Notes under the pieces: model-generated | Seen by the model: the letters and a program-made list of their open reading frames with translations, nothing else | The model's database searches: none | Told to the model about the DNA's origin: nothing | Made by a program: the position numbers and the translations under genes | Assembly: GCF_000018145.1 (NCBI RefSeq) | Contig: NC_009952.1 | Span: 3,410,001 to 3,474,000 of the forward strand | Reading direction: 5' to 3' | Length of the DNA stretch: 64,000 nucleotides | From: Dinoroseobacter shibae DFL 12 = DSM 16493 | GTDB taxonomy: Bacteria > Pseudomonadota > Alphaproteobacteria > Rhodobacterales > Rhodobacteraceae | In this document: one piece after another, positions 8,207 through 17,774 of the stretch | How positions within the stretch are numbered: position 1 is the stretch's first letter | Layout: every line of letters starts with the position of its first letter

Positions 8207-8992
8207 ATGCGTGCTCTGACAATCGCCGCCACGGGCATGAGCGCCCAGCAGATGCGGGTCGAGGTGATCTCGAACAACCTCGCGAACATGAACACCACCG
8301 GCTACAACGCGCGCCGGGCGGAGTTCGCCGACCTGCATTACCAGCAGGTGAAGGCGCCGGGAACGATCAATGCCTCCGACGGGACCGCCCTGCCCACGGG
8401 GGTCCAGCTGGGTCTCGGGGTGCGGGCGGCCGCGGTCACCGTGGAGCTGAGCCAGGGCTCGCTGTCGCAGACCGGGGGCGACCTGGACCTGGCGATCGAG
8501 GGCAAGGGGTATCTGGAGGTCACGTTGCCCTCCGGGGCCTCGGCCTATACCCGAGACGGGTCGCTCAAACGCTCGGCCGAGGGGCTGATCGTGACCTCGG
8601 ACGGCTATCCGGTGGTGCCGGAGATCGTCATTCCCGAGGGCACCATGCGGATCTCCGTGGATGCGGAGGGCGAGGTCTATGCCTATTTCCGCGACACGGT
8701 CGAGCCGGAGCTTCTGGGGCAGTTTTCGCTGGCCGGGTTCACCAATGCCAAGGGACTGGAGGCCATCGGGAGCAACCTGTTCATGGAATCCAACGCCTCC
8801 GGCCCGCCGCTGATCGGGGTGCCGGGCGAGGATGGGCTGGGCACCTTCCGGCAGGGGTACCTCGAGGCCTCCTCGGTGGATGCGGTGCGCGAGGTGACCG
8901 AGCTGATCGAGGCGCAGCGCGGATACGAGTTGAATTCCAAGGTGATGACCGCCGCCGACCAGATGATGGGGGCGACGTCGCAGATCCGATGA
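8207..8992 (+). CDS. flgG: Flagellar distal rod protein FlgG
   Basis: The product has 261 residues starting MRALTIAATGMSAQQMRVEV, with ISNNLANMNTTGYNARRAEF and the C-terminal VREVTELIEAQRGYELNSKV, all diagnostic of FlgG. It forms the distal rod that passes the L and P rings. The stop overlaps the flgA start by four bases (ATGA). Confidence 0.96.
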   Translation: MRALTIAATGMSAQQMRVEVISNNLANMNTTGYNARRAEFADLHYQQVKAPGTINASDGTALPTGVQLGLGVRAAAVTVELSQGSLSQTGGDLDLAIEGKGYLEVTLPSGASAYTRDGSLKRSAEGLIVTSDGYPVVPEIVIPEGTMRISVDAEGEVYAYFRDTVEPELLGQFSLAGFTNAKGLEAIGSNLFMESNASGPPLIGVPGEDGLGTFRQGYLEASSVDAVREVTELIEAQRGYELNSKVMTAADQMMGATSQIR

Positions 8993-9414
8993 CCCGTTGG
9001 CTGATTCTCTCCCTCGCTGTCCTGATGGGCGTGCCGGCCGCCGCAGAGACCCTGGTGGCCGCGCGGACCATCCGGGCCCAGGCCATCCTGACGGCGGAGG
9101 ACCTGAACCTGACCCCGGGCAGCACGCCGGGGGCGCTGAGCCGTCCCGAAGAGGCGATCGGGCTGGAGAGTCGCGTGATCCTTTATGCCGGGCGCCCGAT
9201 CCTGGCCGACCAGGTCGGTCCCCCGGCCCTGGTGGAGCGCAACGAGCTCGTCTCGCTGGTCTACGCCACGCCCTTCATGCGGATCGCGACCGAGGGGCGG
9301 GCCCTGGGGCGCGCGGGGCTCGGAGAGTCCCTGCGGGTGCTGAACATTTCCTCCAAGACCACTGTCCGCGCCCGGGTCACCGGGCCCGGCCAAGCCATTG
9401 TCGAAACCCCCTGA
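8989..9414 (+). CDS. flgA: P-ring assembly chaperone FlgA
   Basis: The product has 141 residues with an N-terminal Sec signal (LILSLAVLMGVPAAAETL). The rest resembles the SAF/ChapFlgA domain (ARTIRAQAILTAEDLNL, YAGRPILADQVG, GESLRVLNISSKTTVRARV). FlgA helps FlgI assemble in the periplasm. It is shorter than the enterobacterial protein, lacking the first domain, which is common in Rhodobacterales. flgI itself is not in this window. Confidence 0.88.
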   Translation: MTRWLILSLAVLMGVPAAAETLVAARTIRAQAILTAEDLNLTPGSTPGALSRPEEAIGLESRVILYAGRPILADQVGPPALVERNELVSLVYATPFMRIATEGRALGRAGLGESLRVLNISSKTTVRARVTGPGQAIVETP

Positions 9415-9426
9415 GCGGAGTGACCC

Positions 9427-10155
9427 ATGCGCATTTTTGTTCCTTTCGTCGCCTGTCTTGTCGTGCTGAGCGCGTGCGGGCGGATCGCAGATGTGGGTCA
9501 GGCCCCTGACTTCACGGCGTCGTCCTCGGGCAGCGAATACCAGGCCATGATCTCGGCCCCGATTGCCAGTGACCGGACGATCGACCGGGCCCCGGAGCGC
9601 GCCTCGCTCTGGAGCGGGACGCGCAACTCGCTGCTGGGGGACCGGCGGGCGGGTCAGAACGGCGATATCCTGACCGTGGTGATCGAGATCGACGATCGTG
9701 CCGAGATTTCCAACAGTTCCGAACGCTCGCGCTCGGGCAGCGAAACCCTGGCCATCGACGATTTCTTCGGCCTGCCCCAGCGGATCGATCCCCGGTTGCC
9801 CGAGGGGGCGAGCCTGGGATCGGCGGTCGGGGTTTCGTCGAACGGGTCATCCTCCGGCGACGGGTCGGTCTCGCGGCGCGAGAAACTGACCTTGCGGGTC
9901 GCGGCCACGGTCGTCGGCGTGATGCCGAACGGGGTGTTCGAGATCCAGGGCACCCAGGAGGTGCGCGTCAATTTCGAACTGCGCGAGCTGATCGTGACCG
10001 GGTTCGTGCGGCCCGAGGACATCTCGCGGCAGAACGAGATCACCTATGACAAGATCGCCTCGGCGCGGATCTCTTATGCCGGACGCGGTCAGATCACGGA
10101 CGTTCAGCAGCCGCGCTACGGCCAGCAGATCGCCGACATCATTCTGCCGTTCTGA
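9427..10155 (+). CDS. flgH: Flagellar L-ring lipoprotein FlgH
   Basis: The product has 242 residues. A lipobox (LVVLSAC, Cys near residue 17) marks an outer-membrane lipoprotein. SLWSGTRNSLLGDRRAGQNGDILTV in the middle and the C-terminal YAGRGQITDVQQPRYGQQI are FlgH signatures. It forms the L ring. The gap to flgA is 12 bases. Confidence 0.94.
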   Translation: MRIFVPFVACLVVLSACGRIADVGQAPDFTASSSGSEYQAMISAPIASDRTIDRAPERASLWSGTRNSLLGDRRAGQNGDILTVVIEIDDRAEISNSSERSRSGSETLAIDDFFGLPQRIDPRLPEGASLGSAVGVSSNGSSSGDGSVSRREKLTLRVAATVVGVMPNGVFEIQGTQEVRVNFELRELIVTGFVRPEDISRQNEITYDKIASARISYAGRGQITDVQQPRYGQQIADIILPF

Positions 10156-10163
10156 GGCGTACC

Positions 10164-10655
10164 ATGAAAAAGATCCTTCCGATCCTGTTGTTGATTGTCG
10201 GCCTTGGCGGCGGCGGGGCTGCGGGGTATTTCCTGCGCCCGCCCCCGCCGGAGCCGGAGGTGACCGAGACGCCGGAAGTGGTGGAAGAGCCCGATATCTC
10301 CACCGAGGAGTCTTTCGATCCCAGCGGCAATTTCGAGTATGTGAAGCTCAACAACCAGTTCGTGGTCCCGGTGGTACGGGACGGCCGGGTGGCATCTCTG
10401 GTGGTGCTGTCGATCACGCTCGAGGTGACGAACGGGCTGCGCGAAGAGGTCTATGCCAAGGAGCCGCGGATCCGCGACACGCTGCTGGCGGTCCTGTTCG
10501 ATCATTCGAATTCGGGCGGGTTCGACGGGGTGTTCACGGAGAGCTTCACGCTCAAGACACTGCGGCTGGCCATGCGCGAGGCGACCCGGTCGCTCATGGG
10601 CGATGACATCAAGGATGTTCTGGTGATGGATATCGTCCGTCAGGACGTGAGCTGA
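10164..10655 (+). CDS. FliL-family basal body-associated protein (first copy)
   Basis: The product has 163 residues: an N-terminal membrane anchor (MKKILPILLLIVGLGGGG), a proline/glutamate-rich linker and a FliL-like domain (YVKLNNQFVVPVVRDGRVAS, ITLEVTNGLREEVYAKEPRIRDTLL, IKDVLVMDIVRQDVS). FliL binds the stator and MS ring from the inner membrane. A second FliL lies at 18769-19269. It is the last gene of the flgB operon and overlaps the convergent coiled-coil gene by 16 bases. Confidence 0.8.
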   Translation: MKKILPILLLIVGLGGGGAAGYFLRPPPPEPEVTETPEVVEEPDISTEESFDPSGNFEYVKLNNQFVVPVVRDGRVASLVVLSITLEVTNGLREEVYAKEPRIRDTLLAVLFDHSNSGGFDGVFTESFTLKTLRLAMREATRSLMGDDIKDVLVMDIVRQDVS

Positions 10656-11035
10656 GTGTTGCGCGCCAGCTGCAGGGCGGCGGCGCGTTTCTTCTGAGCC
10701 TTGCGGGCATCGGTTTCCAGTTTTTCAGCCACGTCCAGCCGCGCGGTGGCCCGGGCCAGCGCCGGGGAGGCCTGGGCGATCAGCGCCTCCAGCCGGCTGA
10801 GGGCTTGCAGTTTTTCACGCAGCTTCTTGTCGAGTACCGCACGATGCTCGGAGGCGCGCAGCAGCGCGCCGGGATCTTCGGGGCTGGCGGGCGGAGCGGC
10901 AAGACGGGTGCGCAGGCCCGCGATCTCCTCGGTCAGGGCCTGCCGCGCGGCCAGGAGCGGATGCAGGCGCGCGAGTTCCTGTTGTTTCTTTACTTCGGCC
11001 AACATGGCGAGGGCAGCGAGTTCATCGGGGGTCAT
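10640..11035 (-). CDS. Small coiled-coil flagellar-cluster protein, possible FliJ
   Basis: The product has 131 residues. The start is fixed by an ATGA overlap with the flhB stop. The protein is Ala/Leu/Lys/Glu-rich and almost wholly helical, with heptad character (KKLREKLQALSRLEALIAQA; VAEKLETDARKAQKKRAAAL). FliJ, a coiled-coil export chaperone working with FliI, has this size and look and is otherwise missing from the cluster. I see no decisive FliJ motif, so the assignment is positional inference. Confidence 0.55.
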   Translation of the reverse strand: MTPDELAALAMLAEVKKQQELARLHPLLAARQALTEEIAGLRTRLAAPPASPEDPGALLRASEHRAVLDKKLREKLQALSRLEALIAQASPALARATARLDVAEKLETDARKAQKKRAAALQLARNTQLTS

Positions 11036-12120
11036 AGCGGTTTCTTCCGGGCTTTGGCGCGCATCGCCTCGGCGAAGCGGATCGCGGCGGCCACCGCCTT
11101 GAACTGGGCGCGCGGGATTTCCTGACCCAGCTTGCAGGTCGCGTAGAGCGCCCGGGCCGTGGGCGGGTCGCGGTGGATCGGGACCCCGGCTTCCTGGGCG
11201 CGTTGGCGAATGGCCGCGGCCACGTGGTCGACGCCCGAGGCCACCACGATGGGCGCGGTGGGGGAGAACCGGTCCCATTTCAGGGCCACGGCATAATGGG
11301 TCGGGTTGACCACCACGACACTGGCATCGGGCACATCGGCCAGCATCTGCTGGGTCGCGATCTCGATCGCACGCTGACGGCGGTACTGTTTGGAGTGCGG
11401 GTCGCCCTCGGCGGATTTGGTTTCGTCCACCACCTCCTGCCGGGACATGCGATTCTTGCGCAGGTGTTGCGCGCGTTGCCAGATGTAATCCACACCACCG
11501 ATCAGCAGGGTGGCCAGGAAGACAAGGGCGAGAAATTCGATCAGCAGGTAGAAGACGAACCCGATGATCGCGCTGACCGGCTGGGCGGCGAGGCTGATCA
11601 TGGTGTCAAGCTCGTACATGAAGAGCAGCCCGAGCAGGATCGAGAACACGACGAGTTTGAAGGTGCTTTTCAGGAATTCGAACAGCCCCTCGCGGCCGAA
11701 CTTGTTCTTGGCGTTGGACAGGATGGAGATCCGGTTGAGCTTCGGCTCCAGCTTGGTCGGGGCGAAGACCAGCGCCCGTTGCAGCACGAGGCTGGCGATG
11801 GCGCCGAGCATGGGCAGGAAGAACCACAGCGACAGGGCACCGACCGTGCCGAGGATCAGGGTGAGCGAGATGCTGGAGGCGCCGCCGGCGAACAGCTCGG
11901 GCGCAAGGGTGTCGGCCTCGCGCAACAGGCCCTGCATGGTGGCGGCGGAGATCGTCAGGGTGCCCGCCCCGGCGAAGACGAGGCCGAGGATCAGGCCACC
12001 ATAGCTGCCGGTGGCGATGAGGTCGGTCGATTTGACCAACTCGCCCTTCTTGCGCGCGTCGAGCAGCTTTTTTTCGGACGCCTCGAACGGCTTGTCGTCG
12101 GGGGATTCGTCTTCGCTCAT
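11032..12120 (-). CDS. flhB: Flagellar export switch protein FlhB
   Basis: The product has 362 residues, starting MSEDESPDDKPFEASEKKLL at the ATG that overlaps the fliR stop (ATGA). Four membrane helices (about residues 30-210) are followed by a cytoplasmic domain with the autocleavage motif NPTH in VVVNPTHYAVALKW. FlhB switches export specificity from hook to filament substrates. The open frame continues upstream to 12168 inside fliR, but that extension is not FlhB-like. Confidence 0.95.
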   Translation of the reverse strand: MSEDESPDDKPFEASEKKLLDARKKGELVKSTDLIATGSYGGLILGLVFAGAGTLTISAATMQGLLREADTLAPELFAGGASSISLTLILGTVGALSLWFFLPMLGAIASLVLQRALVFAPTKLEPKLNRISILSNAKNKFGREGLFEFLKSTFKLVVFSILLGLLFMYELDTMISLAAQPVSAIIGFVFYLLIEFLALVFLATLLIGGVDYIWQRAQHLRKNRMSRQEVVDETKSAEGDPHSKQYRRQRAIEIATQQMLADVPDASVVVVNPTHYAVALKWDRFSPTAPIVVASGVDHVAAAIRQRAQEAGVPIHRDPPTARALYATCKLGQEIPRAQFKAVAAAIRFAEAMRAKARKKPL

Positions 12121-12890
12121 CTCACGGGTCCGAAGGGCGCGAAGATTGACGCCTCGAAAAGGTACCACCAGTGGGTCAGCAGGAAGGGGACGCTGAGGGC
12201 GGCGAGAGCCAGGCCGCCCAGGGTCAGGGCCGGGGCGCCGACGAAGGCCACCATCAGTTGCGGCATGGCCCGATTGATCGCCCCGAGCGCAAGGTTGTAG
12301 AGCATCGCGGCCGCCACGAACGGAGCCGAGAGCGTGAAGCCGACGACGAACATCCGGCTGACATCGGCGATGGCCCAGGCGCTGATGATGTCGGAATTGG
12401 GAAAATTGCCGACCGGCAGCAGCAGGAAGGACAGAAGGAAGGCCTCGGTCAGGTGGACGTGGAGCCCCGAAAGCGCGGCGAGCGCCAGTCCGGCCATCAG
12501 GAAGATATTGCCCAGCGCCGGTTGCGGATCCGGTGTCACCGCACCGCCGAAAACCTGGGCAAGCGAGGTGGACTGGGCCGCGATCGTGCCGGCGACCTGC
12601 AGCGCGAAGACCATCAGCCGGAAGGTGAAGCCGAGAAACAGGCCGCTCACGACCTCGGCGCCGCCCGCCAGGACCCAGTCCGCCGGGCGCTCCAGCGGCG
12701 GTGCGCCGGTGGCCAGCAGCGTGGGCAGGACAAGCGCCGTGAGCGCGAGGGTGAGCACCAGCTTGATGCGGAGCGGGACCGCGCGCTCGCCGAAGGCGGG
12801 CAGGAAGGCCATGGCCGCGCCGATCCGCAGAAGTGCCAGGATGAAAACCGGAAACACATCGCCGGCGATTTCTGCCAGGGTCCAGGTCAC
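12117..12890 (-). CDS. fliR: Flagellar export gate protein FliR
   Basis: The product has 257 residues with about six hydrophobic helices (FILALLRIGAAMAFLPAFGE at the N-terminus, NIFLMAGLALAALSGLHVHL in the middle). It matches the FliR/SctT gate subunit. The start overlaps the flhA stop by four bases and its own stop overlaps flhB by four bases, so flhA-fliR-flhB is a translationally coupled chain. Confidence 0.93.
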   Translation of the reverse strand: MTWTLAEIAGDVFPVFILALLRIGAAMAFLPAFGERAVPLRIKLVLTLALTALVLPTLLATGAPPLERPADWVLAGGAEVVSGLFLGFTFRLMVFALQVAGTIAAQSTSLAQVFGGAVTPDPQPALGNIFLMAGLALAALSGLHVHLTEAFLLSFLLLPVGNFPNSDIISAWAIADVSRMFVVGFTLSAPFVAAAMLYNLALGAINRAMPQLMVAFVGAPALTLGGLALAALSVPFLLTHWWYLFEASIFAPFGPVR

Positions 12891-14983
12891 GCGGAGACCA
12901 CCCCGACCAGGGAGGGCCGGTTGGTTTTCCCGAGCTCTTCGAAGGACAATACGGGCACCTGCAAGCCCTTGCTCGCCAGCACCGTGGAGAGGAAGCGGCG
13001 CCGCCGGACGGAGGTCACGATCGCCGGGTTCACGCCGCTTTCATTGGCCTTGACCACCTTTTCGGACGCGTTCTGGATCAGCTTCTGAAACAGATCGGGC
13101 GGCAGGGCCACGTCCGCGGCACCGTCCTCGCGGCCGATGGAGTTGGCGGCGAAGATCTGCTCCCATTCCTGGGCGAGCTGGATCAGGGGGATGGTGCCAT
13201 CGCTGCGCTTGAGGTCGGAGACAATCTGAAACGAGAGCCGTTGCCGGACATATTCGTGGATACCGTCGATGGCGGAGCTGATCTGCTTGGCCTCGGCGAT
13301 GGCCTCGAGGATGAGGGGCAGGTTGCGGATCGAGACCCGCTCTTCCAGCAGCAGGCGCAGGATCGCGATCAACGTGTCGTTGGTGACGCGGTCGGGGATC
13401 AGTTCTTCGACGAGCAGGCGATTGGCCTCGTTGCGGGCGGCGTCGGCGGTGTTGGTCAGCTCTCCGATCAGTTTGCGCAGGGCCTTGAGCGTCATCAGCC
13501 GCGCCAGGTTGCCCTTCACCACTTCGAGCAGGTGGGTGGCCAGAACTTCGGTCGAGGCGACGGTGGTCATGCCGAGCAGCGAAACCTCGTCGCGCTCGGA
13601 CTTCTCGATCCAGCGGGCGGGGGCGCCGTAGACCGGCTCCTTGACGTCGTACTCGGTCGGCTCGCGGAAACCTTCTTCGGGCAAAAGCAGCAAGATGCGA
13701 TCGGGGTAGAGCTGTCCGCGGGCCTCTTCGACGCCATGCAGGAAAATGGCGTAGCTGGCATCCGGCAGGCCGGCATCGTCGGTCAGGCGGATCTCGGGCA
13801 GGATGACGCCGAACTCGCTGGCGATATGGTTGCGCATGCTCTGGATCCGGGTGTCGAGGCCACCCGCGGCGTCGAGGATCGAGGAGACAAGGTCGGTCGA
13901 GAAGGTGACGTGGATTTCGTCCACGTCGAGGATATCGCCCATGGTCGCCTCGCGCGGGCGGTCGGTTTGTGCGGCGGGCTTGTCCTCCCCCTCCGGGCTG
14001 TCGGGGGTCTTGCGGTAGAGATAGAGCGCCGCCCCCCCGAGCACCATCGCCCCAAGTGTGAAGGGGATGAAGGGCAGTCCGGGGATCAGGGCGAAGAGGA
14101 ACATCATGAAGCCGACCGTGGCCAGCGCGGCCGGGTGGCGTCCGAATTGCGCACTGATGGCGATGTCGGCCTTTTCGTCCGAGCCGCCCTTGGCCAGCAG
14201 CAGGGCGGCCGCGATCGAGATGATGACCGCGGGGATCTGGGTCACGAGCCCGTCGCCCACGGTCAGGATGGAGTAGGTGCGAAACGCCTCCCCCAGGGGC
14301 ATGTCATGGAGGGTCATGCCGATCACAAGGCCCATGATCAGGTTCAGCGCGGTGATCAGAAGCCCCGCGACCGCGTCGCCCTTGACGAATTTCGACGCCC
14401 CGTCGAGCGAGCCGAAGAAGGTGGTTTCGGCCTGTTCGGTTTCGCGGCGGCGCTTCGCCTCGGCGTGGTCGATGGCCCCGGCGGACATGTCGGCGTCGAT
14501 CGCGAGCTGTTTGCCCGGCATCCCGTCGAGGGCGAAGCGGGCGCCCACCTCGGCCATGCGCGAGGCGCCCTTGGTGATGACGATGAAGTTCACGATCAGC
14601 AGCACGAGGAACACCACGAGGCCGAGAAAGATGCTGCCGCCCATGACGAAATTGGCGAAGCCTTCGATCACGCCGCCGGCAGCATGGGTGCCCTCGTGCC
14701 CCTGCCCGATGATCAGCTTGGTCGACGAGACGTTCAGGGACAGCCGCAGCATCAGCGACGCGAGCAGCACCGTGGGGAAGGCCGAGAAATCGAGGGGCCG
14801 GTTGATGAAGAGCGTGACCGTGAAGATCAGGATCGAGAGCGAGAAGGACAGCGCCAGCCCGATATCGAGCACGATCGAGGGCATGGGCAGGATCATCATG
14901 ACGATGATGCCCAGCAGCATGATCACGAAGAAGACGGTGGGCTGCAGGAAGTGTCGGCTGCTGACGACGTTCTCTTTGATCAC
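12887..14983 (-). CDS. flhA: Flagellar export protein FlhA
   Basis: The product has 698 residues. The chosen start is GTG at 14983, preceded by AAGGGAAAC; the open frame extends to 15040 inside the upstream gene. Eight predicted membrane helices in the first 320 residues hold the FHIPEP-type region (FPTVLLASLMLRLSLNVSST, GKQLAIDADMSAGAIDHAEA). The cytoplasmic C-terminal domain has GLDTRIQSMRNHIASEFG and FQIVSDLKRSDGTIPLIQLA. FlhA docks export substrates and chaperones. Confidence 0.93.
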   Translation of the reverse strand: MIKENVVSSRHFLQPTVFFVIMLLGIIVMMILPMPSIVLDIGLALSFSLSILIFTVTLFINRPLDFSAFPTVLLASLMLRLSLNVSSTKLIIGQGHEGTHAAGGVIEGFANFVMGGSIFLGLVVFLVLLIVNFIVITKGASRMAEVGARFALDGMPGKQLAIDADMSAGAIDHAEAKRRRETEQAETTFFGSLDGASKFVKGDAVAGLLITALNLIMGLVIGMTLHDMPLGEAFRTYSILTVGDGLVTQIPAVIISIAAALLLAKGGSDEKADIAISAQFGRHPAALATVGFMMFLFALIPGLPFIPFTLGAMVLGGAALYLYRKTPDSPEGEDKPAAQTDRPREATMGDILDVDEIHVTFSTDLVSSILDAAGGLDTRIQSMRNHIASEFGVILPEIRLTDDAGLPDASYAIFLHGVEEARGQLYPDRILLLLPEEGFREPTEYDVKEPVYGAPARWIEKSERDEVSLLGMTTVASTEVLATHLLEVVKGNLARLMTLKALRKLIGELTNTADAARNEANRLLVEELIPDRVTNDTLIAILRLLLEERVSIRNLPLILEAIAEAKQISSAIDGIHEYVRQRLSFQIVSDLKRSDGTIPLIQLAQEWEQIFAANSIGREDGAADVALPPDLFQKLIQNASEKVVKANESGVNPAIVTSVRRRRFLSTVLASKGLQVPVLSFEELGKTNRPSLVGVVSA

Positions 14984-14993
14984 GACGTTTCCC

Positions 14994-16859
14994 TTACCGT
15001 CCGTCCAGCGCCAGCAGGACGCGCGCCTGGCGGTCCGCATGCAGGGCCAGGAGACGCTCTGTGAGCTCGGGCGGTTTCTGTTGGGCTTCGTCCAGGAGGT
15101 GCTGGGCCAATTCGAGCAGGCCTGCGTCGATCACGCGGGTCAGGAGGGTTTCGAACAGCTCCTTGGAGATGTCGCGGGAAGTGACGAAGGCCATGCGGTC
15201 CATGACGAAGCGCGCAAAGCCGACATCGTTCGGCACATTCAGGCTGGCCTGCAGAAGCTGGGTCGTCTCGCTGGACGAGAGGGTCCGCTCGCCTTCTTCG
15301 ATCCGGGCCACGATCTCGAGCGCGCGTGGCGCCGCATCGTTGCGCAGGAGCATCTCGACTTCGAGGATCGCGAGATTATGACCGAGCTCGGAGCCTTGCA
15401 ACTCGAAGCTGTAGCTCGACAGGAGTTCTCGAAACTGTTCCGGGGGTGCCATGCCTTCGGCGAAATAGGCGCGGAACAGACGTGCGAGGGCACCGGGGCT
15501 TTCATCGCCGCGGGAGAGCACGAGTTCTTCGAGATGCCGGATCGCGCCGAGCGGGTTGTCGGTTTCGAGGTCCATGGACGCGTCGAGGTTGCGAAGCGCC
15601 GGGAAATCCTCGCTTTCGGCGCGCACCAGGCTGTTGCGGATGACCTGGGCCACTTCGACATAGCCGGCATCGGCGAGTTTCATGCCCAGCTCGGGACCGA
15701 TGCGGCGGCGCAACTGCTTGGGCAGCTCAAGAAAATGGAGCTGGATGCCGCGCAGATGCTCTTCGTCGAGACGGCTGGCGATGTTGCGCGAAAGCACCTC
15801 CCAGATCACGTAGCCGCCGCGGCATTCGATCTGGCCCCAGAACGGGTTTTCCGTCTGGATGGATTGCTGTTCGAGAATGGCCGCGATGGCCTGGTAGGCC
15901 GCGGTTCTGGGATCGTCCTGGTCCACGAGCTGCAGTATTTCGAGCGCCTCGGCCCCGAAGCCCAGCGAAAGATACGCAACCGCAAGATCGAATGCGACAG
16001 AGGGAGACAAGCGGCCCATGGGATCGAAGAGCGCCGCCCGGTCGTGGCGCACCTTGGCCAGGGGGTCGGAGGCGTCAAGAGCCAGGTCGAGATCGGCAAG
16101 CTTGGCGCATTGCTGCGCTTCGCTCACGGGATCGTTCAGGAACCTGCGCAGCCGGTCGATCTCGACCTGGGTCATGGTGCTGAGCCCGATCTCGCCCGGC
16201 GCGTCCCGCTCGGGTTCCGGGTCGGCCGTCTGGACCGGCGGTTCCGGCTCGACCGGCGTCGGATCGGGCGCCGGGAGCAGGTCATCGAGCGACAGGCCCG
16301 ACCCAACCAGGCCCTGGGTCATCGCGCGCGACAGCCCGCGGACCAATTCATCCCGGAAGGCCGAGGTTTCGAACTGAGCCGGCGCCGCGCGCGTTGCCAC
16401 CGGCACCGGAGTGTCCACCAAATCCTCGGGTGGGGTGGACGACGGGACGGGCACCGGGGCGGCGGACCCGGTCAGCACGGTTTCGAACGGGCTGTTTTCG
16501 GGCGCCTTTCCATCCTTGATGTCGATCACGACACGTCCGGCGCGGATCTCGAACGCATCGCCATGGCAGTCGCAGCCAAGGGTGATCTGGAACTCCGCGC
16601 CATCCCGGTCATGCACAATCCGCGCAATCCGGTCGCGCGGGATCAGGGTGAAGACGCGAGACGTGTCGAGGGCCGCCTCGAGCCCCTCCGATCTCAGGAC
16701 GTAGCCATCCGCGGACCGGCCGAACTCCCAGTCGAACGTGCCGTCGAACTGGATCACGAGGCGGGAGAAATCCGCGTGCTCCCCGGAACGGATCTCGGCC
16801 GCAAAGGCAGGCGGGACAAGCCCGGCAACCAGCAGCGCAAGCGGAAGGGCGCGGATCAT
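14994..16859 (-). CDS. Large periplasmic protein of the flagellar motor cluster (AMIN-like N-terminus, helical repeats)
   Basis: The product has 621 residues. A Sec signal (MIRALPLALLVAGLVPPAFA) leads into about 110 residues that look like a beta-sandwich AMIN-type domain (EHADFSRLVIQFDGTFDW). A Pro/Val-rich linker and a 350-residue helical, TPR-like region follow. There is no membrane anchor. The start overlaps the motA stop (ATGA) and it lies between motA and flhA. Rhizobial MotC is a periplasmic stator partner of similar position, with its chaperone MotE; a MotE-like gene is close by here. The MotC-like role is inference. Confidence 0.7.
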   Translation of the reverse strand: MIRALPLALLVAGLVPPAFAAEIRSGEHADFSRLVIQFDGTFDWEFGRSADGYVLRSEGLEAALDTSRVFTLIPRDRIARIVHDRDGAEFQITLGCDCHGDAFEIRAGRVVIDIKDGKAPENSPFETVLTGSAAPVPVPSSTPPEDLVDTPVPVATRAAPAQFETSAFRDELVRGLSRAMTQGLVGSGLSLDDLLPAPDPTPVEPEPPVQTADPEPERDAPGEIGLSTMTQVEIDRLRRFLNDPVSEAQQCAKLADLDLALDASDPLAKVRHDRAALFDPMGRLSPSVAFDLAVAYLSLGFGAEALEILQLVDQDDPRTAAYQAIAAILEQQSIQTENPFWGQIECRGGYVIWEVLSRNIASRLDEEHLRGIQLHFLELPKQLRRRIGPELGMKLADAGYVEVAQVIRNSLVRAESEDFPALRNLDASMDLETDNPLGAIRHLEELVLSRGDESPGALARLFRAYFAEGMAPPEQFRELLSSYSFELQGSELGHNLAILEVEMLLRNDAAPRALEIVARIEEGERTLSSSETTQLLQASLNVPNDVGFARFVMDRMAFVTSRDISKELFETLLTRVIDAGLLELAQHLLDEAQQKPPELTERLLALHADRQARVLLALDGR

Positions 16860-17725
16860 GCGGCCTCCTGCTTGAGTTGCTTGAGCGCCTCTTCGAGGTC
16901 AGAGAAGGTCGGGCGGATGTGGCTGGGCGTGTTCTGACGGCCCACTTCGATACAGTTGTTGACCGTGTGCTTGTGCAGGTTGGCGACGAGAACCTCGCGA
17001 ATCAGCAGGTAGAAATGCGCGTCTTCCTCGACCACGGATTTGACCTTGGCCGAGAACGGCCCGACGAGACCGTAGGCCAGGAACACCCCCAGAAAGGTGC
17101 CGACGAGCGCCCCGCCGATGAGTTTGCCGAGGATCTCGGGCGGCTGGTCGATGGAGCCCATGGTCTTGATCACGCCGAGAACGGCCGCGACGATGCCGAG
17201 GGCGGGCAGGCCGTCCGCGACGGTCTGCAGCGCGTGGCTGCCATGCATGGCATGCTCGTGATTGGACTCGATCCGTTTCTCCAGAACTTCCTCGACCTGG
17301 TGAGGGTCGTCGTAATTCATCGCCGCGCTGCGCATGGTGTCGGCGATCAGGTCGATCGCTTCGCGGTCCGCCATGATCTTGGGATACTTCGAGAAGATAT
17401 TGGAGGCCGCGGGATCCTCGATATGCTCTTCGAGCCCCACCGGGTTCTGGCGCGCCAGCCGGATGAGTTCGAACAGCAGGCACAAGAGGTCCTTGTAGTC
17501 CTGCGCCAGCCAGGTCGGCCCCTTGAACACCTTCTTGACGTCCTTGAGCGTGTGCTTGATGCCACTCATGTCGTTGCCGATCACGAAGGCACCCACCGCG
17601 GCGCCCCCGATCATCGTCATCTCGAACGGCAGGGATTTCAGGATGATGCCCATCTTGCCGCCAGCCGCGAGATAACCCCCGAAGACCATGACGAAGACAA
17701 CGACTATTCCGATAATTCCAATCAC
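16856..17725 (-). CDS. motA: Flagellar motor stator protein MotA
   Basis: The product has 289 residues. The opening IIGIVVVFVMVFGGYLAAGG is the first membrane helix. GLPALGIVAAVLGVIKTMGS and IGGALVGTFLGVFLAYGLVGP form the conserved TM3-TM4 block with the key proline. The cytoplasmic loop contains the charged region contacting FliG. MotA normally pairs with MotB, but no motB is adjacent; the neighbours are the MotE-like and the 621-residue periplasmic genes. Confidence 0.95.
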   Translation of the reverse strand: MIGIIGIVVVFVMVFGGYLAAGGKMGIILKSLPFEMTMIGGAAVGAFVIGNDMSGIKHTLKDVKKVFKGPTWLAQDYKDLLCLLFELIRLARQNPVGLEEHIEDPAASNIFSKYPKIMADREAIDLIADTMRSAAMNYDDPHQVEEVLEKRIESNHEHAMHGSHALQTVADGLPALGIVAAVLGVIKTMGSIDQPPEILGKLIGGALVGTFLGVFLAYGLVGPFSAKVKSVVEEDAHFYLLIREVLVANLHKHTVNNCIEVGRQNTPSHIRPTFSDLEEALKQLKQEAA

Positions 17726-17774
17726 GCCTTGACCCTTTCAGGTAAGCAACGCGGAGCGTGGGAGGCGCCCGGCG

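Noticed and set aside
13241-15064. Forward 607-codon frame opposite flhA
   Set aside because: Same reasoning; FlhA motifs are intact on the other strand.
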